A DNA stretch of 64,000 nucleotides. Source: CAWDVH01 sp963805705 (GTDB taxonomy: Bacteria > Actinomycetota > Actinomycetes > Streptosporangiales > Streptosporangiaceae). Both the position numbers and the translations under genes were made by a program. Location: positions 496,001 to 560,000 of the forward strand of contig CAWDVH010000001.1 in the NCBI GenBank assembly GCA_963805705.1, in the 5' to 3' direction. Position 1 is the first letter of the stretch. The number at the start of each line of letters is the position of its first letter. Under the pieces are notes generated by a model that made no database searches, had not been told where the DNA came from, and saw nothing but the letters and a program-made list of their open reading frames with translations. Below are positions 8,132 to 16,130 of the stretch, one piece after another.

Positions 8132-10228
8132 CTAGGGTTTGCGGCGCCAGTCCAGGCGGTCGGGGGGCGGGCCGAGGTTCGGCGGCGGGGCGGGCCGCGG
8201 CGGGCGGCGCCGGCCGTTGCCGGGCGGCGGGCGAACCTCGCCGGGCGGCGCGCCGGGCTCGTCGCCCGGCAGCACGGCCGGGTCAGCCGGCTGGCCGGGC
8301 ACCGGGCCGGCGCCGGCCGGAGTCCCGGCCGGGCCGCGCGCCAGCGAGGCGGCGCGCGCCTCATCCACGCTGCGCAGGGTCGCGGTCGGCAGCGAGATGA
8401 TCCCGGGATTGGCATCGGCCAGCACGACCTGGCGGCCGCCGGGCGAGGCATAGGTGATGATCACCGCGCTGGGCGGCAGCTGCTGCAGCTCATGCTGCTC
8501 GACCAGGAACTCCCGTGATCGCTGCGAGCTCCGGGCCAGCGAGGCGTTGGCGCTCACGGCCTTCGAGGTGCTGACTCCCCATGACGTGCTCGAGTTAATG
8601 CCCTCGGTGATGGATCTGGAGCCGGAGGTGCCCAGCGAGACGCTGGAGTCCCGGCTGGCCGTGCCGGTGAAGTCACCGAACGGAGCGAAGCCGCGCTGGC
8701 TGCGGCCGCGGCCGGCGCTGCGACCGGAGGTCTGGCTCTCCGATTCAGTGTCGGCGACCGAGTCCGCCGTGCCGACCGTGCTGGTGTAAGAGTCCCCGGC
8801 CGTGTCGGTCAGGGAAGCCCCCACCGTGTCGGTGAGCTGATTGAGCACGAACCGGTGCTCGGTACCGATCTGCTCGCTGGCGGCCCTGGCGTCCTGCGCG
8901 TTGCCAAGGCGCATGAACGCGACCGCCGCGTTTCCCCGGCCCAGACGCTCCTTGACGTGCTCGGGAATCGACCGGTACGCCATCACCAGCCCGGTCCTCG
9001 ACGTCTCGCAGGCATCCTGCAGCCGGTCGATTACGTCCCCGCGGAGTTTCTCAGCCCCGAGGACGCACAACGTGTGCTCCCATGGCCGTCCGGCCGGCGC
9101 CTGGCGGAGCATGTGGGTCAGCGCGACCGTCATGTAGGTGCCGAGCACCCGGTTGCCCAGCACCCCCACTCGCCGGTCAAGCCACGCGACCCGCAGGCGG
9201 CTCGGCGGCAGGCTGGCGGGCGCCGACCCGAGCCGTTCCAGCTTGCGGAGCTTGGACTCCAGCGTCCAGGCCCGCTCGATGACGACCCGCTCGGCGGCCC
9301 CGCGGCCGAACAGGGCGGTGAGCCGCTCCAGCTGGTCAGCGGTCAGCAAGTCGCGGCGCAGGTCCTCGCGCGGATCTCCGACCTGGCCGAGCGCCCGCAG
9401 TGCCGCGGTGACCTGCGCGATCCGGGCCTGCCCGCCCAGCACGCCCAGCACCCGCTCCAGGATGGCGCTGTCGCGCGCCGGGTCACCGCCCTGGCCAGGG
9501 TCATCGCTGGCGCTGACGGCCAGTGCCAGCACGTCGGCGAATGCCTCCGTGCTCAGGCCCGTCCCGAGATCAAGCCGGGGCAGGTCGCCGGGCAGCACCC
9601 ATACCAGCGGCTCGATACCCCACCGGCGCGCGAGTGCCGTCAGGTCGCCGGCGACCGGCCCTTCGGTCAGGTCGAGCACGGTCACCTCGCCGCCCGCGTT
9701 CAGCCGCGGCGCGGCGATCATGGTCAGGATCGCCGACCAGCCCGGCAGCGTGCCCCCGGCGACGTCCACCCGGTCCAGCTGCGCGGGCAGCGACACCGCG
9801 AACCACTGCGGCTGCCGGTCAAACACGGCCCGCTGCTGCTGCCACGCCCGGTACTGGCGCGCGTGCACCTCCTGGCGGGCCGCCAGCCGGCTCTGCTGCA
9901 CGGCGCGGATCTTGGCTATCCGCCCCTTCTCGTCCTCGATGCGCGAGCGCAGCCGCTGCTGGCCCCGCCGGATGGCCCGTGCGGAGCCGGCCGCCGCGAC
10001 GAGGAAGACAGCGACGAACAGGCCGGCCAGCGCCGCGTTCAGCAGCCCGGCCCGCCATAGCCCGGCGGCGAGGCAGGCCAGGACGGCGGAGCCCAGGCCG
10101 GAGAGCTTCAGCGGCCGGGCCAGCCGGCGCTCCTCGCGGTGCTGGGCGGCGACCCAGCCCTCGTTCAGCTGCTCGGCCGCCGGCGGCTCGGGCCTGCGCG
10201 GCAGCGGGCCGGGGTCCGGCCGCAGCAA
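8132..10228 (-). CDS. Membrane protein with VirD4/FtsK-like layout, apparently without a P-loop
   Basis: A 698-residue frame. Two hydrophobic segments (about residues 45-82) are followed by a long charged helix (RIRRGQQRLRSRIEDEKGRIAKIRA region, 88-130) and an alpha/beta ATPase-like region. Where a P-loop is expected the sequence reads VAGGTLPGWSAILTM, without GxxxxGK. Two further blocks (RVAWLDRRVG, TGLVMAYRSIPEHVKERLG) recall coupling-protein ATPases. A Ser/Thr/Gly-rich stretch (about 465-575) and a Pro-rich tail follow. The frame is open above 10228 and probably continues to ATG 10629 through an indel. It follows the TraG-like gene on the same strand. Its role as partner of the HerA-like ATPase is inference. 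Confidence 0.7.
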   Translation of the reverse strand: MLRPDPGPLPRRPEPPAAEQLNEGWVAAQHREERRLARPLKLSGLGSAVLACLAAGLWRAGLLNAALAGLFVAVFLVAAAGSARAIRRGQQRLRSRIEDEKGRIAKIRAVQQSRLAARQEVHARQYRAWQQQRAVFDRQPQWFAVSLPAQLDRVDVAGGTLPGWSAILTMIAAPRLNAGGEVTVLDLTEGPVAGDLTALARRWGIEPLVWVLPGDLPRLDLGTGLSTEAFADVLALAVSASDDPGQGGDPARDSAILERVLGVLGGQARIAQVTAALRALGQVGDPREDLRRDLLTADQLERLTALFGRGAAERVVIERAWTLESKLRKLERLGSAPASLPPSRLRVAWLDRRVGVLGNRVLGTYMTVALTHMLRQAPAGRPWEHTLCVLGAEKLRGDVIDRLQDACETSRTGLVMAYRSIPEHVKERLGRGNAAVAFMRLGNAQDARAASEQIGTEHRFVLNQLTDTVGASLTDTAGDSYTSTVGTADSVADTESESQTSGRSAGRGRSQRGFAPFGDFTGTASRDSSVSLGTSGSRSITEGINSSTSWGVSTSKAVSANASLARSSQRSREFLVEQHELQQLPPSAVIITYASPGGRQVVLADANPGIISLPTATLRSVDEARAASLARGPAGTPAGAGPVPGQPADPAVLPGDEPGAPPGEVRPPPGNGRRRPPRPAPPPNLGPPPDRLDWRRKP

Positions 10229-10629
10229 CGCATGCTGCCAGCCCAGGTAGACGCGCCCAGCCGTGGCCGCCGCCGGCCGCCGCGGCGCCGTCGGCCGCCG
10301 GGCGGCCGCGGGAATCTGGGCTGGCTCCGCGGGACTCCCCCCCGCCCCGGCCCCGCGGGACTCCCCGGCCCCGCGGGACGCACTGGCCCCGCGGGACGCG
10401 CTGGCTCCGCAGGACGCGCTGGCTCCGCAGGGCGCCCCGGCCCGGCCGGACGCCCCGCCGCCGGCACCCGGCCCGATGTCGCCGGCCGGCCATCCGCGAA
10501 TCCCCGGCCGCGCGCGACCGCCGGGCCGGCCGACTGCCCTACGGCCCGCTCTGGCCGGCCCCGTACCTGCGGCGGCGGTCCCTGGTCGCCCCTGGTCAGG
10601 CCCTCGCGGTTCTCATCCGGGCGGCTCAT
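10229..10629 (-). other. Probable 5' end of the preceding gene, shifted by an indel in a C7/G7 run
   Basis: ATG 10629 overlaps the stop of the TraG-like gene (ATGA) and opens a frame MSRPDENREGLTRGDQ, followed by Pro/Ala/Gly repeats (PARPAEPARPAGP). At the run of seven C on the plus strand (about 10337-10343) this frame must shift by one base to join SPAEPAQIPAAARRP and then GRVYLGWQHALLRPDPG, which runs straight into the 698-residue frame. I see no better start for that frame (only a TTG at 10228). So the intact gene is probably 8132-10629. Confidence 0.5.
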
Positions 10630-12458
10630 ACCCGGCCTCCGGCCATCGGAACGGCCACGCACTGCGCCGCGAGCCGCCGCCGCGGGCTGCGCACCACCAG
10701 GGCGAATGCGTCTGGTCCCTGGTACGGCAGCGATTCCGCCAGCAGATCGGCACTGTCCTGCATTCCGAACGGAACCTCGTCCGCAGCTCCCGTCCCCTCC
10801 GGCTGCGCCCGCCCGGCCGGGACGGATCCGGCCAGGGCGGCAATGCGGCTGGCCAGGGCCGGGTCAGCCGGCCCGCGGGCGATGGCGACCCCGGCGGCGG
10901 CGGCCAGGTCGGCGGCGGCGGCGGCCGAGGTGGTGGTGAGCAGGACGGCCGTGCCCGTCTGCGCGCCCTGCTCGATCAGCCCGGCCGCGAGCCGGTGCTC
11001 CAGCGCCTCGCAGCCGTTGATCCAGACCAGGCTGTCGCCCCGGACGGCCATGCCCTGCAGGTCCGCGAGGATGGCCAGGAGGTCGGCGGCGGCCAGGCTG
11101 GCGATCATGGCCGCCGACCGGCCGTGGACGGCGCGGTCCAGCGAGAACAAGACGACCGCCCGGTCGCGCACGGCCTGGCCCAGGCCGATGGCCAGCTCAG
11201 GCGGCTCCGCCGGCCCGGCCGAGCGGCAGGCCGGCGCGCTGGGCGAACTGCGCGGCGGCCGCAGCCAGTGGCCAAGCGCGGACCGGCGCAGCCGCGGCAG
11301 CTGAGTGGCGAGCGCGGACACCGACGCGGGATCGGCCTCCAGCACCCTGGCCGAGACGCCGGCCCGGTCAGCCAGGATCTCGCGCCGGGCATGGTGAGCC
11401 GGAACGTGCGCCGCCCTGGAGCGCAGCGCCGCGGGCGCCAGCAGGCGGATGAGATCGTCGAGGACCGGCAGGCGGGGGTCAGCCGGCGCGGCCGCGAGCA
11501 CGGCGAACACGTCGTTCAGGTAGGCGGCGCACGCCCGCCGGTGCTGGTCGCTGACCTCGCTCCAGTCGATCATGCCCAGCACCAGCGAGGCGCCCCGGGC
11601 CGGATCGCCGCCGCGCACCGGTTCATAGCAGCCGGGCCCGGCTTCGCCGAACCGGCGCAGCGGCGCCTGGGCGGCCGCGCAGACCGTGGCCATCGAGTCG
11701 GCGAGCTGCGCGCTTCCGGTCAGGTCGATGGCGATGACCGTCTTGCGGCGGCGGATCGCGGCGCAGGTGAGCTGGAAACCGGTCTGCACGAGGGCGGCTG
11801 CGTCCTGACCCGCGCAGAGCACGCCGGTCTCGGCTTCCGGCCAGGAGATTGTCGCGCGCCTGCCGGTCGCGTCGTCCAGGCCGAGGCAGCCGCCGTCGGC
11901 GGTGACAACTCCGCCGGAGCGGATGGAAGCCGCCACGTACCGGCGCCGGGCCGCGACGATCAGCCCGGGCCGCGACGGCGGCAGGTCCCGCTCGCCGGCG
12001 TGCAGCCGGCTCAGCCACCAGAACCAGGCGGCCTCAGCGGCCGCGGCTATCAGGGCGAGCGGAAACTGGCGCGGCAGCCACTGGCCGAGGCCGGCGAAGG
12101 CACGGGGCAGGTGCAGCAGGTGGCTGGGCGCCGAGGCGATGCCCGCCAGGTAGGCGGCGACCTGGCCGGGCCCTGCCACCAGGCCGGCCGCGGCCCGCCC
12201 CGGGCCGATCGCCAGGGCCCAGATCACCCCGGCTGCCACCGGGACGGCCAGCCATTGCGGCCGCCACCGGGTCAGCCTGCCGATCGCCCAGAACGCTAGG
12301 GCCAGCGCTAACGTCAGCTGGGCGAACAGCAGATGGGCCAGCAGCCAGACCATGATGAGGACAGCGACCAGCTCGCCGCGACGGGGCGTATTCCTCGGAA
12401 CCAGGTAGCGGGAGCGCCGCGGCATGCGCTCCGCCGCGCCAACTGCGGGGGCAGGCAT
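10626..12458 (-). CDS. TraG/VirD4-like membrane protein with degenerate P-loop
   Basis: A 610-residue protein. Several hydrophobic segments occupy the first 150 residues (LVAVLIMVWLLAHLLFAQL, LALAFWAIG, WLAVPVAAGVIWALAIG, FPLALIAAAAEAAWFWW). They are followed by a cytoplasmic alpha/beta region like the VirD4/TraG coupling ATPases. The P-loop position reads GVLCAGQDAAALVQTG, lacking GK(S/T). A strand VIAIDLTG follows, and late in the protein DSLVWINGCEALE stands at a Walker-B-like site. It starts six bases after the GntR gene and ends with an ATGA overlap onto the next gene, so it is the middle gene of an operon. A membrane DNA-translocation role is plausible but unproven. Confidence 0.7.
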   Translation of the reverse strand: MPAPAVGAAERMPRRSRYLVPRNTPRRGELVAVLIMVWLLAHLLFAQLTLALALAFWAIGRLTRWRPQWLAVPVAAGVIWALAIGPGRAAAGLVAGPGQVAAYLAGIASAPSHLLHLPRAFAGLGQWLPRQFPLALIAAAAEAAWFWWLSRLHAGERDLPPSRPGLIVAARRRYVAASIRSGGVVTADGGCLGLDDATGRRATISWPEAETGVLCAGQDAAALVQTGFQLTCAAIRRRKTVIAIDLTGSAQLADSMATVCAAAQAPLRRFGEAGPGCYEPVRGGDPARGASLVLGMIDWSEVSDQHRRACAAYLNDVFAVLAAAPADPRLPVLDDLIRLLAPAALRSRAAHVPAHHARREILADRAGVSARVLEADPASVSALATQLPRLRRSALGHWLRPPRSSPSAPACRSAGPAEPPELAIGLGQAVRDRAVVLFSLDRAVHGRSAAMIASLAAADLLAILADLQGMAVRGDSLVWINGCEALEHRLAAGLIEQGAQTGTAVLLTTTSAAAAADLAAAAGVAIARGPADPALASRIAALAGSVPAGRAQPEGTGAADEVPFGMQDSADLLAESLPYQGPDAFALVVRSPRRRLAAQCVAVPMAGGRV

Positions 12459-12464
12459 ATCCGG

Positions 12465-13316
12465 TCAAGGCTCCCAGTCCTCCGCCATGTGTGTCCAGGC
12501 ACCCGAGAAACTGCCCTCTTCCCCGGCACCTCCCGCGCGCCGGTTTCCCGTGCCCGGCAGCGGAAGCTCGGCGGACTGGACCACGAGCCGGAACTTTTCC
12601 GGGCGCAGCACGGCGATGGTCAGCGCCGCGGGGCTGGATGTCGCCGGATCGTCGAACCGCACGGTGACCATCGCCGCGGGCTGGCCCGCGGAAAGCCGCA
12701 GGTTCCTGGCCACCGACGGCGGCGGAAGCTGTATCTCGACGTGCAGCACGCTCGGCTGCCCGACCGGCACCAGTTGCTCGCGTTCCTGGTCGGGCATCCC
12801 AGGGCGGGCCGTCAGCGGCAGCACGCTCAGGGCCCCGGCCTCGGACGCGAACGCGCCGGTGAACGGCCCGGCCAGCTCCGCAGGCAGGTAGGTCGTGGAG
12901 AACGCGGCAGGCTCGCCGCCCGCGGTCCACAGGAACCGGACGACGCAGATCGAGTCGGCGGAGGTGATCCCGAGTGCCCAGACGATGTCCTCGGGGACTT
13001 TTCGCCAGGAGATCTGGCGGCTTCGGCAGGCGAGCTCTCCTCCCATCGGGTCAACGTGCGACACGAGCTGGGACACGCCTTCCAGCGGGATCAGGTACTC
13101 AGCCGGGCTGGCGCGGTACAGCCGCCCGTCCGGCAGCCGGCGGATCAGGTTGCGGGCGGTCAGCTGCTCGACCGCCACGTCGATCTGCGCCGGGCTGGCG
13201 TTGAACCGGCGGGCCAGGACGGTGTGGCGCGGCAGCTGCCAGCCAGGCTCATGGTGCACGAGAGCTGCCGCCAGCCGGTCCGCGAGGACTCCAGCGGCGG
13301 AGGGCACGGGCACCAC
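12465..13316 (-). CDS. GntR-family regulator with UTRA-like domain
   Basis: A 283-residue protein. The N-terminal winged helix (residues 8-68) contains LPRHTVLARRFNASPAQIDVAVEQL and the wing IRRLPDGRLYRAS. The following domain (about 75-245) has the alternating strands of UTRA ligand domains (VRFLWTAGGEPAAFSTTYLP, LHVEIQLPPPSVARNLRLS). The C-terminal tail is Gly/Glu-rich. It is the first gene of the minus-strand run with the two coupling-like genes, so probably controls them. GntR/UTRA regulators of this type often govern plasmid-transfer genes in actinomycetes. The ligand is unknown. Confidence 0.8.
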   Translation of the reverse strand: MVPVPSAAGVLADRLAAALVHHEPGWQLPRHTVLARRFNASPAQIDVAVEQLTARNLIRRLPDGRLYRASPAEYLIPLEGVSQLVSHVDPMGGELACRSRQISWRKVPEDIVWALGITSADSICVVRFLWTAGGEPAAFSTTYLPAELAGPFTGAFASEAGALSVLPLTARPGMPDQEREQLVPVGQPSVLHVEIQLPPPSVARNLRLSAGQPAAMVTVRFDDPATSSPAALTIAVLRPEKFRLVVQSAELPLPGTGNRRAGGAGEEGSFSGAWTHMAEDWEP

Positions 13317-13429
13317 TTAGTTCTAGGCGGCACAGGTTAAGCGCAGGTGACGCGCGGCTGAACGCCAGGTAAGTAAACGCGCAATGACAGCTGACCAGGA
13401 GGGCGGCCCGGCGGGCAGCCGCTTCCCGA

Positions 13430-13482
13430 CATGATCGTGGTGGCTAATCCCGCACCCGGCACGGACAGCCACCACGATCATG
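13430..13482. terminator. Perfect 16-bp inverted repeat
   Basis: CATGATCGTGGTGGCT at 13430-13445 pairs exactly with 13467-13482 across a 21-base loop. It lies between the 5' end of the gntR gene and the 3' end of the DUF1416 gene, so it could terminate the DUF1416 operon (minus strand). There is no T-tract. The TGATCRYG core is shared with the palindromes at 8045 and 22661. Confidence 0.6.
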
Positions 13483-13527
13483 AAGCAGGCCGGGCCGCGG
13501 CGGGGAGCCGGAGCCCGTACTGGCTCG

Positions 13528-13854
13528 TCAGACGGCCACCTCGAGCTGCGTCACCTGGCCGATGCTGGCGGACACGGCCTGCTCGGCCCGCACGCCGCCA
13601 GGGGCCAGGACGCGCAGCGTCCAGCGGCCGGGGGCGGCGAAGAACCTGAACCCGCCGTCCTGGCCGAGTGGCACCTCCGCGACGAAGTCGCCACCGGCGT
13701 TGAGCAGCCGGGCGTACCCGACGGGCACCGGCGAGCCGTTCTGCGTGACATGACCCTGTACCACCGCCTGGTTGCCAGCGTCCGTGGCCGCGGTCAGCGT
13801 GGTGCCACCGGCGGGTGCGCCGCAGCCGTCGCCGGCCGTCCCTGGTGTGGTCAC
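13528..13854 (-). CDS. DUF1416 protein
   Basis: A 108-residue small beta-sandwich protein with the DUF1416 pattern: CGAPAGGT near the N terminus, VVQGHVTQNGSPVPVGYARLL, then GGDFVAEVPLGQDGGFRFFAAPG and WTLRVLAP. The GTG start at 13854 overlaps the stop of the sulfurtransferase gene (GTGA), so translation is coupled. In actinobacteria this gene regularly sits behind the CysA/SseA-type sulfurtransferase; its function is not known. Confidence 0.9.
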   Translation of the reverse strand: MTTPGTAGDGCGAPAGGTTLTAATDAGNQAVVQGHVTQNGSPVPVGYARLLNAGGDFVAEVPLGQDGGFRFFAAPGRWTLRVLAPGGVRAEQAVSASIGQVTQLEVAV

Positions 13855-14693
13855 TTGCCGTCCCCGATCTCGATCGGGACCCCGACCAGTGAGCCGTACT
13901 CGGTCCAGGACCCGTCGTAGTTCTTGACGTTGGCCTGGCCGAGCAGCTCGTGCAGCACGAACCAGGTGTGGGCCGAGCGCTCGCCGATCCGGCAGTAGGC
14001 GATGGTGTCCTTGCCGAAGTCCACGCCCGCCTCGTCCCCGTAGAGCGCGCGCAGCGCGTCGTCGGACTTGAACGACCCGTCTTCCTCCGCCGCCTTCGAC
14101 CAGGGAACGTTCTTGGCGGTCGGGATGTGGCCGCCGCGCTGCGCGGATTCCTGCGGCAGGTGAGCCGGTGCGAGCAGCCGGCCGGCGAACTCATCCGGGG
14201 ACCGGACGTCGACCAGGTTGTCCTGGCCGATCGCCGATACGACCTCGTCGCGGAACGCGCGGATCGAGGAGTCCTGCTCCTTGGCGGTGTAGGAGGTGGC
14301 GTTGCGCTTCGGGACGTCGGTGACCAGCTCGCGGGACTCCAGCTCCCACTTCTTGCGGCCGCCGTCGAGCAGCTTGACGCCCTGGTGCCCGTAGAGCTTG
14401 AAGTACCAGTACGCGTAGGCCGCGAACCAGTTGTTGTTCCCGCCGTAGAGGACGACCGTGTCGTCGTTGGAGATCCCGCGCGCCGACAGCAGCGCGCCGA
14501 AGCCGTCTCGGTCCACGAAGTCGCGGCGGACGGGATCCTGCAGGTCCTTCTTCCAGTCAATCTTGACGGCGCCCCGGATGTGACCCTTGTCATAGGCGCT
14601 GGTGTCCTCGTCTACCTCGACGAGCACCACGCCAGGGTCCCTTCCGTGCGCCTCGACCCACTCGGCGTCCACGAGGACGTCAGAACGACTCAT
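13851..14693 (-). CDS. Thiosulfate sulfurtransferase (rhodanese, CysA/SseA type)
   Basis: A two-domain rhodanese of 280 residues, the normal length. The N-terminal inactive domain contains YDKGHIRGAVKIDW (34-47). The C-terminal domain contains DVRSPDEFAG and the active-site loop YCRIGERS, with the sulfur-carrying Cys at 234. It transfers sulfane sulfur from thiosulfate or similar donors. The ATG at 14693 overlaps the DUF4395 stop (ATGA) and its own stop overlaps DUF1416 (GTGA), so the three genes form one coupled unit. A candidate cysteine leader peptide lies upstream. Confidence 0.93.
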   Translation of the reverse strand: MSRSDVLVDAEWVEAHGRDPGVVLVEVDEDTSAYDKGHIRGAVKIDWKKDLQDPVRRDFVDRDGFGALLSARGISNDDTVVLYGGNNNWFAAYAYWYFKLYGHQGVKLLDGGRKKWELESRELVTDVPKRNATSYTAKEQDSSIRAFRDEVVSAIGQDNLVDVRSPDEFAGRLLAPAHLPQESAQRGGHIPTAKNVPWSKAAEEDGSFKSDDALRALYGDEAGVDFGKDTIAYCRIGERSAHTWFVLHELLGQANVKNYDGSWTEYGSLVGVPIEIGDGK

Positions 14694-15148
14694 AGTGAAA
14701 CCTCCTTGTTAGCTTCGGCCGGCACCATGCTCTGGCGGCCCGGCCAGATACGTCGGATGATCAGATACATTTCACAGCCCAGGCAGAGGCCGAAGACCCC
14801 GTTCAGGAAGGCTGCGATGAGTCCCAGTGCGGCGGCGACGACGCCGAGCGGCGTTATCCCCGCCGCATAGCCGATGATCCCGATGACGCTGATCAGCAGC
14901 CCGATGCCCTGGGCGAACCGCGGGGGCGCCTCCGCCTCCAGTTCCTTCGGGGGCCCCAGGCGGGGCCTGACCAGGACGCGGTAGAGCAGCCCGTAGGGGG
15001 CGTTGCGCATGCCGAACACGACGGCGACCGCGAACACCAGCGCCTGCGCGGCCAGCAGCCACACGCTGCTGGTGATCAGGACGACGGCGAACACCACGGT
15101 GGTGATGAGCGCGCCGAAGCGGGGGCCTCTCGGATCGATCTCCATCTG
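14690..15148 (-). CDS. DUF4395 membrane protein
   Basis: From ATG 15148, MEIDPRGPRFGALIT is the usual DUF4395 start; a GAAGGG element lies about 9-14 bases upstream. The frame is open to 15373, but the extra 75 residues are Pro/Ala-rich and unlike the family. About four membrane segments follow (ITTVVFAVVLITSSVWLLAA, ALVFAVAVVFG, GIGLLISVIGIIGYAAG, VVAAALGLIAAFLNGVFGLCLG), then CLGCEMYLII with the paired Cys often seen in this family. Its stop overlaps the sulfurtransferase start (ATGA). The role is unknown, but it belongs to the sulfur block. Confidence 0.88.
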   Translation of the reverse strand, partial: QMEIDPRGPRFGALITTVVFAVVLITSSVWLLAAQALVFAVAVVFGMRNAPYGLLYRVLVRPRLGPPKELEAEAPPRFAQGIGLLISVIGIIGYAAGITPLGVVAAALGLIAAFLNGVFGLCLGCEMYLIIRRIWPGRQSMVPAEANKEVSL

Positions 15149-15309
15149 CGGCGTCCCTTCGGGGGATTTCTCGGGGGTTCCCGGCCTGCGGGCTGGCGCC
15201 GGGGGGGCGGCGCTTGCGCTGAAAGCGGGCCTGGGACCCCGGTCAGTGCCAGCTGATGCCGGCCCGGGAGCTGGACCCCGGCGGCCGGGGCGATCGACTG
15301 CGGCGGCGG

Positions 15310-15420
15310 TCAGCGGGGGGCCAGGCGAAGCCGGGTAACGGCCGGCTGGCTCCGCCTCATCGCGACCAGACACAGTGCGGTCGCGACGCGGCAGAAATCG
15401 ACCGCGCGCCGCTTCGTCAG
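15310..15420 (-). promoter_or_regulatory. Candidate cysteine-responsive leader peptide
   Basis: A short frame ending at 15310 contains TKRRAVDFCRVATALC, very like the short actinobacterial leader peptides found in front of sulfur-assimilation genes (pattern RRxVDLxRVxxAxC). The best start is a CTG at 15420, 4 bases after GGGGGA at 15425-15430; no ATG or GTG fits. The peptide would be 36 residues with Cys at 10 and 17. It lies about 160 bases upstream of DUF4395, and the spacer (15149-15309) is full of GC-rich sequence that can pair in more than one way. Cysteine-dependent attenuation of the sulfurtransferase operon is inference. Confidence 0.5.
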
Positions 15421-15563
15421 AGTGTCCCCCGCGAGCCGCGCCCGGCTCCTCGGGCTGTTCCGGCAGATATCACTCGTCCGGCCAAGCACGTAGCCGATGC
15501 TATGCGCGGCAGCGCGGCCTGTCACTACCGTATCGGCCGGCCTGATCCGCAGGATTATGAGCC

Positions 15564-16052
15564 TCATGTCACGGTGCCCAGGGCGGCGATGACGTCGGCC
15601 TTGCGCGGCTGCCCGCTGGCGCGCCTGGCGATCCGGCCATCGGGACCGAGCACGAGCACCGTCGGGGTGCGGCGGACGTCGAGTCGCCGGACCAGGTCCA
15701 GCCGGGACTCCGCGTCGATCTCGACGTGCGCCACGCCGTCGACCATCCCGGCCACCTCGCCGAGGATCCGTCTGGTGGCGCGGCAGGGCGCGCAGAACGA
15801 GGTCGAGAACTGCACCAGCGTGGCGCGCGTGCCGAGTGGCTGGCCCAGTTCGGCATCGGTCACCCGCCCCGCGGCCACCTGCGGCTCAGCGCCCGGTGGC
15901 ACAGTTCCCGGTGGCGCAGTGCCCGGCACTGCGCTGAGCTGTACCGCACTGCCTCGGGGCGCGCGCATCCGGCCGTTGCTGACCCGCCACGCGAAACCAC
16001 CGGCGAGCGCTACCGCCAGCGCTACCAGGCAAGCTATGAGTCCGGGCGTCAC
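15564..16052 (-). CDS. Membrane-anchored thioredoxin-like protein
   Basis: 162 residues. An N-terminal signal anchor (LIACLVALAVALAGGFAW, 5-22) is followed by a Pro-rich linker and a thioredoxin fold with the redox motif C87-A-P-C90 in FSTSFCAPCRATRR. The cis-Pro loop is RTPTVLVL (about 127-134). The domain probably faces outside the membrane. It lies just upstream of the sulfurtransferase group on the same strand but is separated from it by the leader peptide region, so it is likely a separate transcript. Confidence 0.88.
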   Translation of the reverse strand: MTPGLIACLVALAVALAGGFAWRVSNGRMRAPRGSAVQLSAVPGTAPPGTVPPGAEPQVAAGRVTDAELGQPLGTRATLVQFSTSFCAPCRATRRILGEVAGMVDGVAHVEIDAESRLDLVRRLDVRRTPTVLVLGPDGRIARRASGQPRKADVIAALGTVT

Positions 16053-16130
16053 GCCGACTTCAGCATCCGGTACCGCTGCAACATTCCCGCGCCCGGCCGG
16101 CGTTTCGCGCCTGCCGGTGTCCGGCCGGCC

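Noticed and set aside
8855..12299. Long plus-strand frames across the two coupling-like genes
   Set aside because: Same composition artefact; the minus-strand proteins have membrane segments and family features, the plus frames have none.
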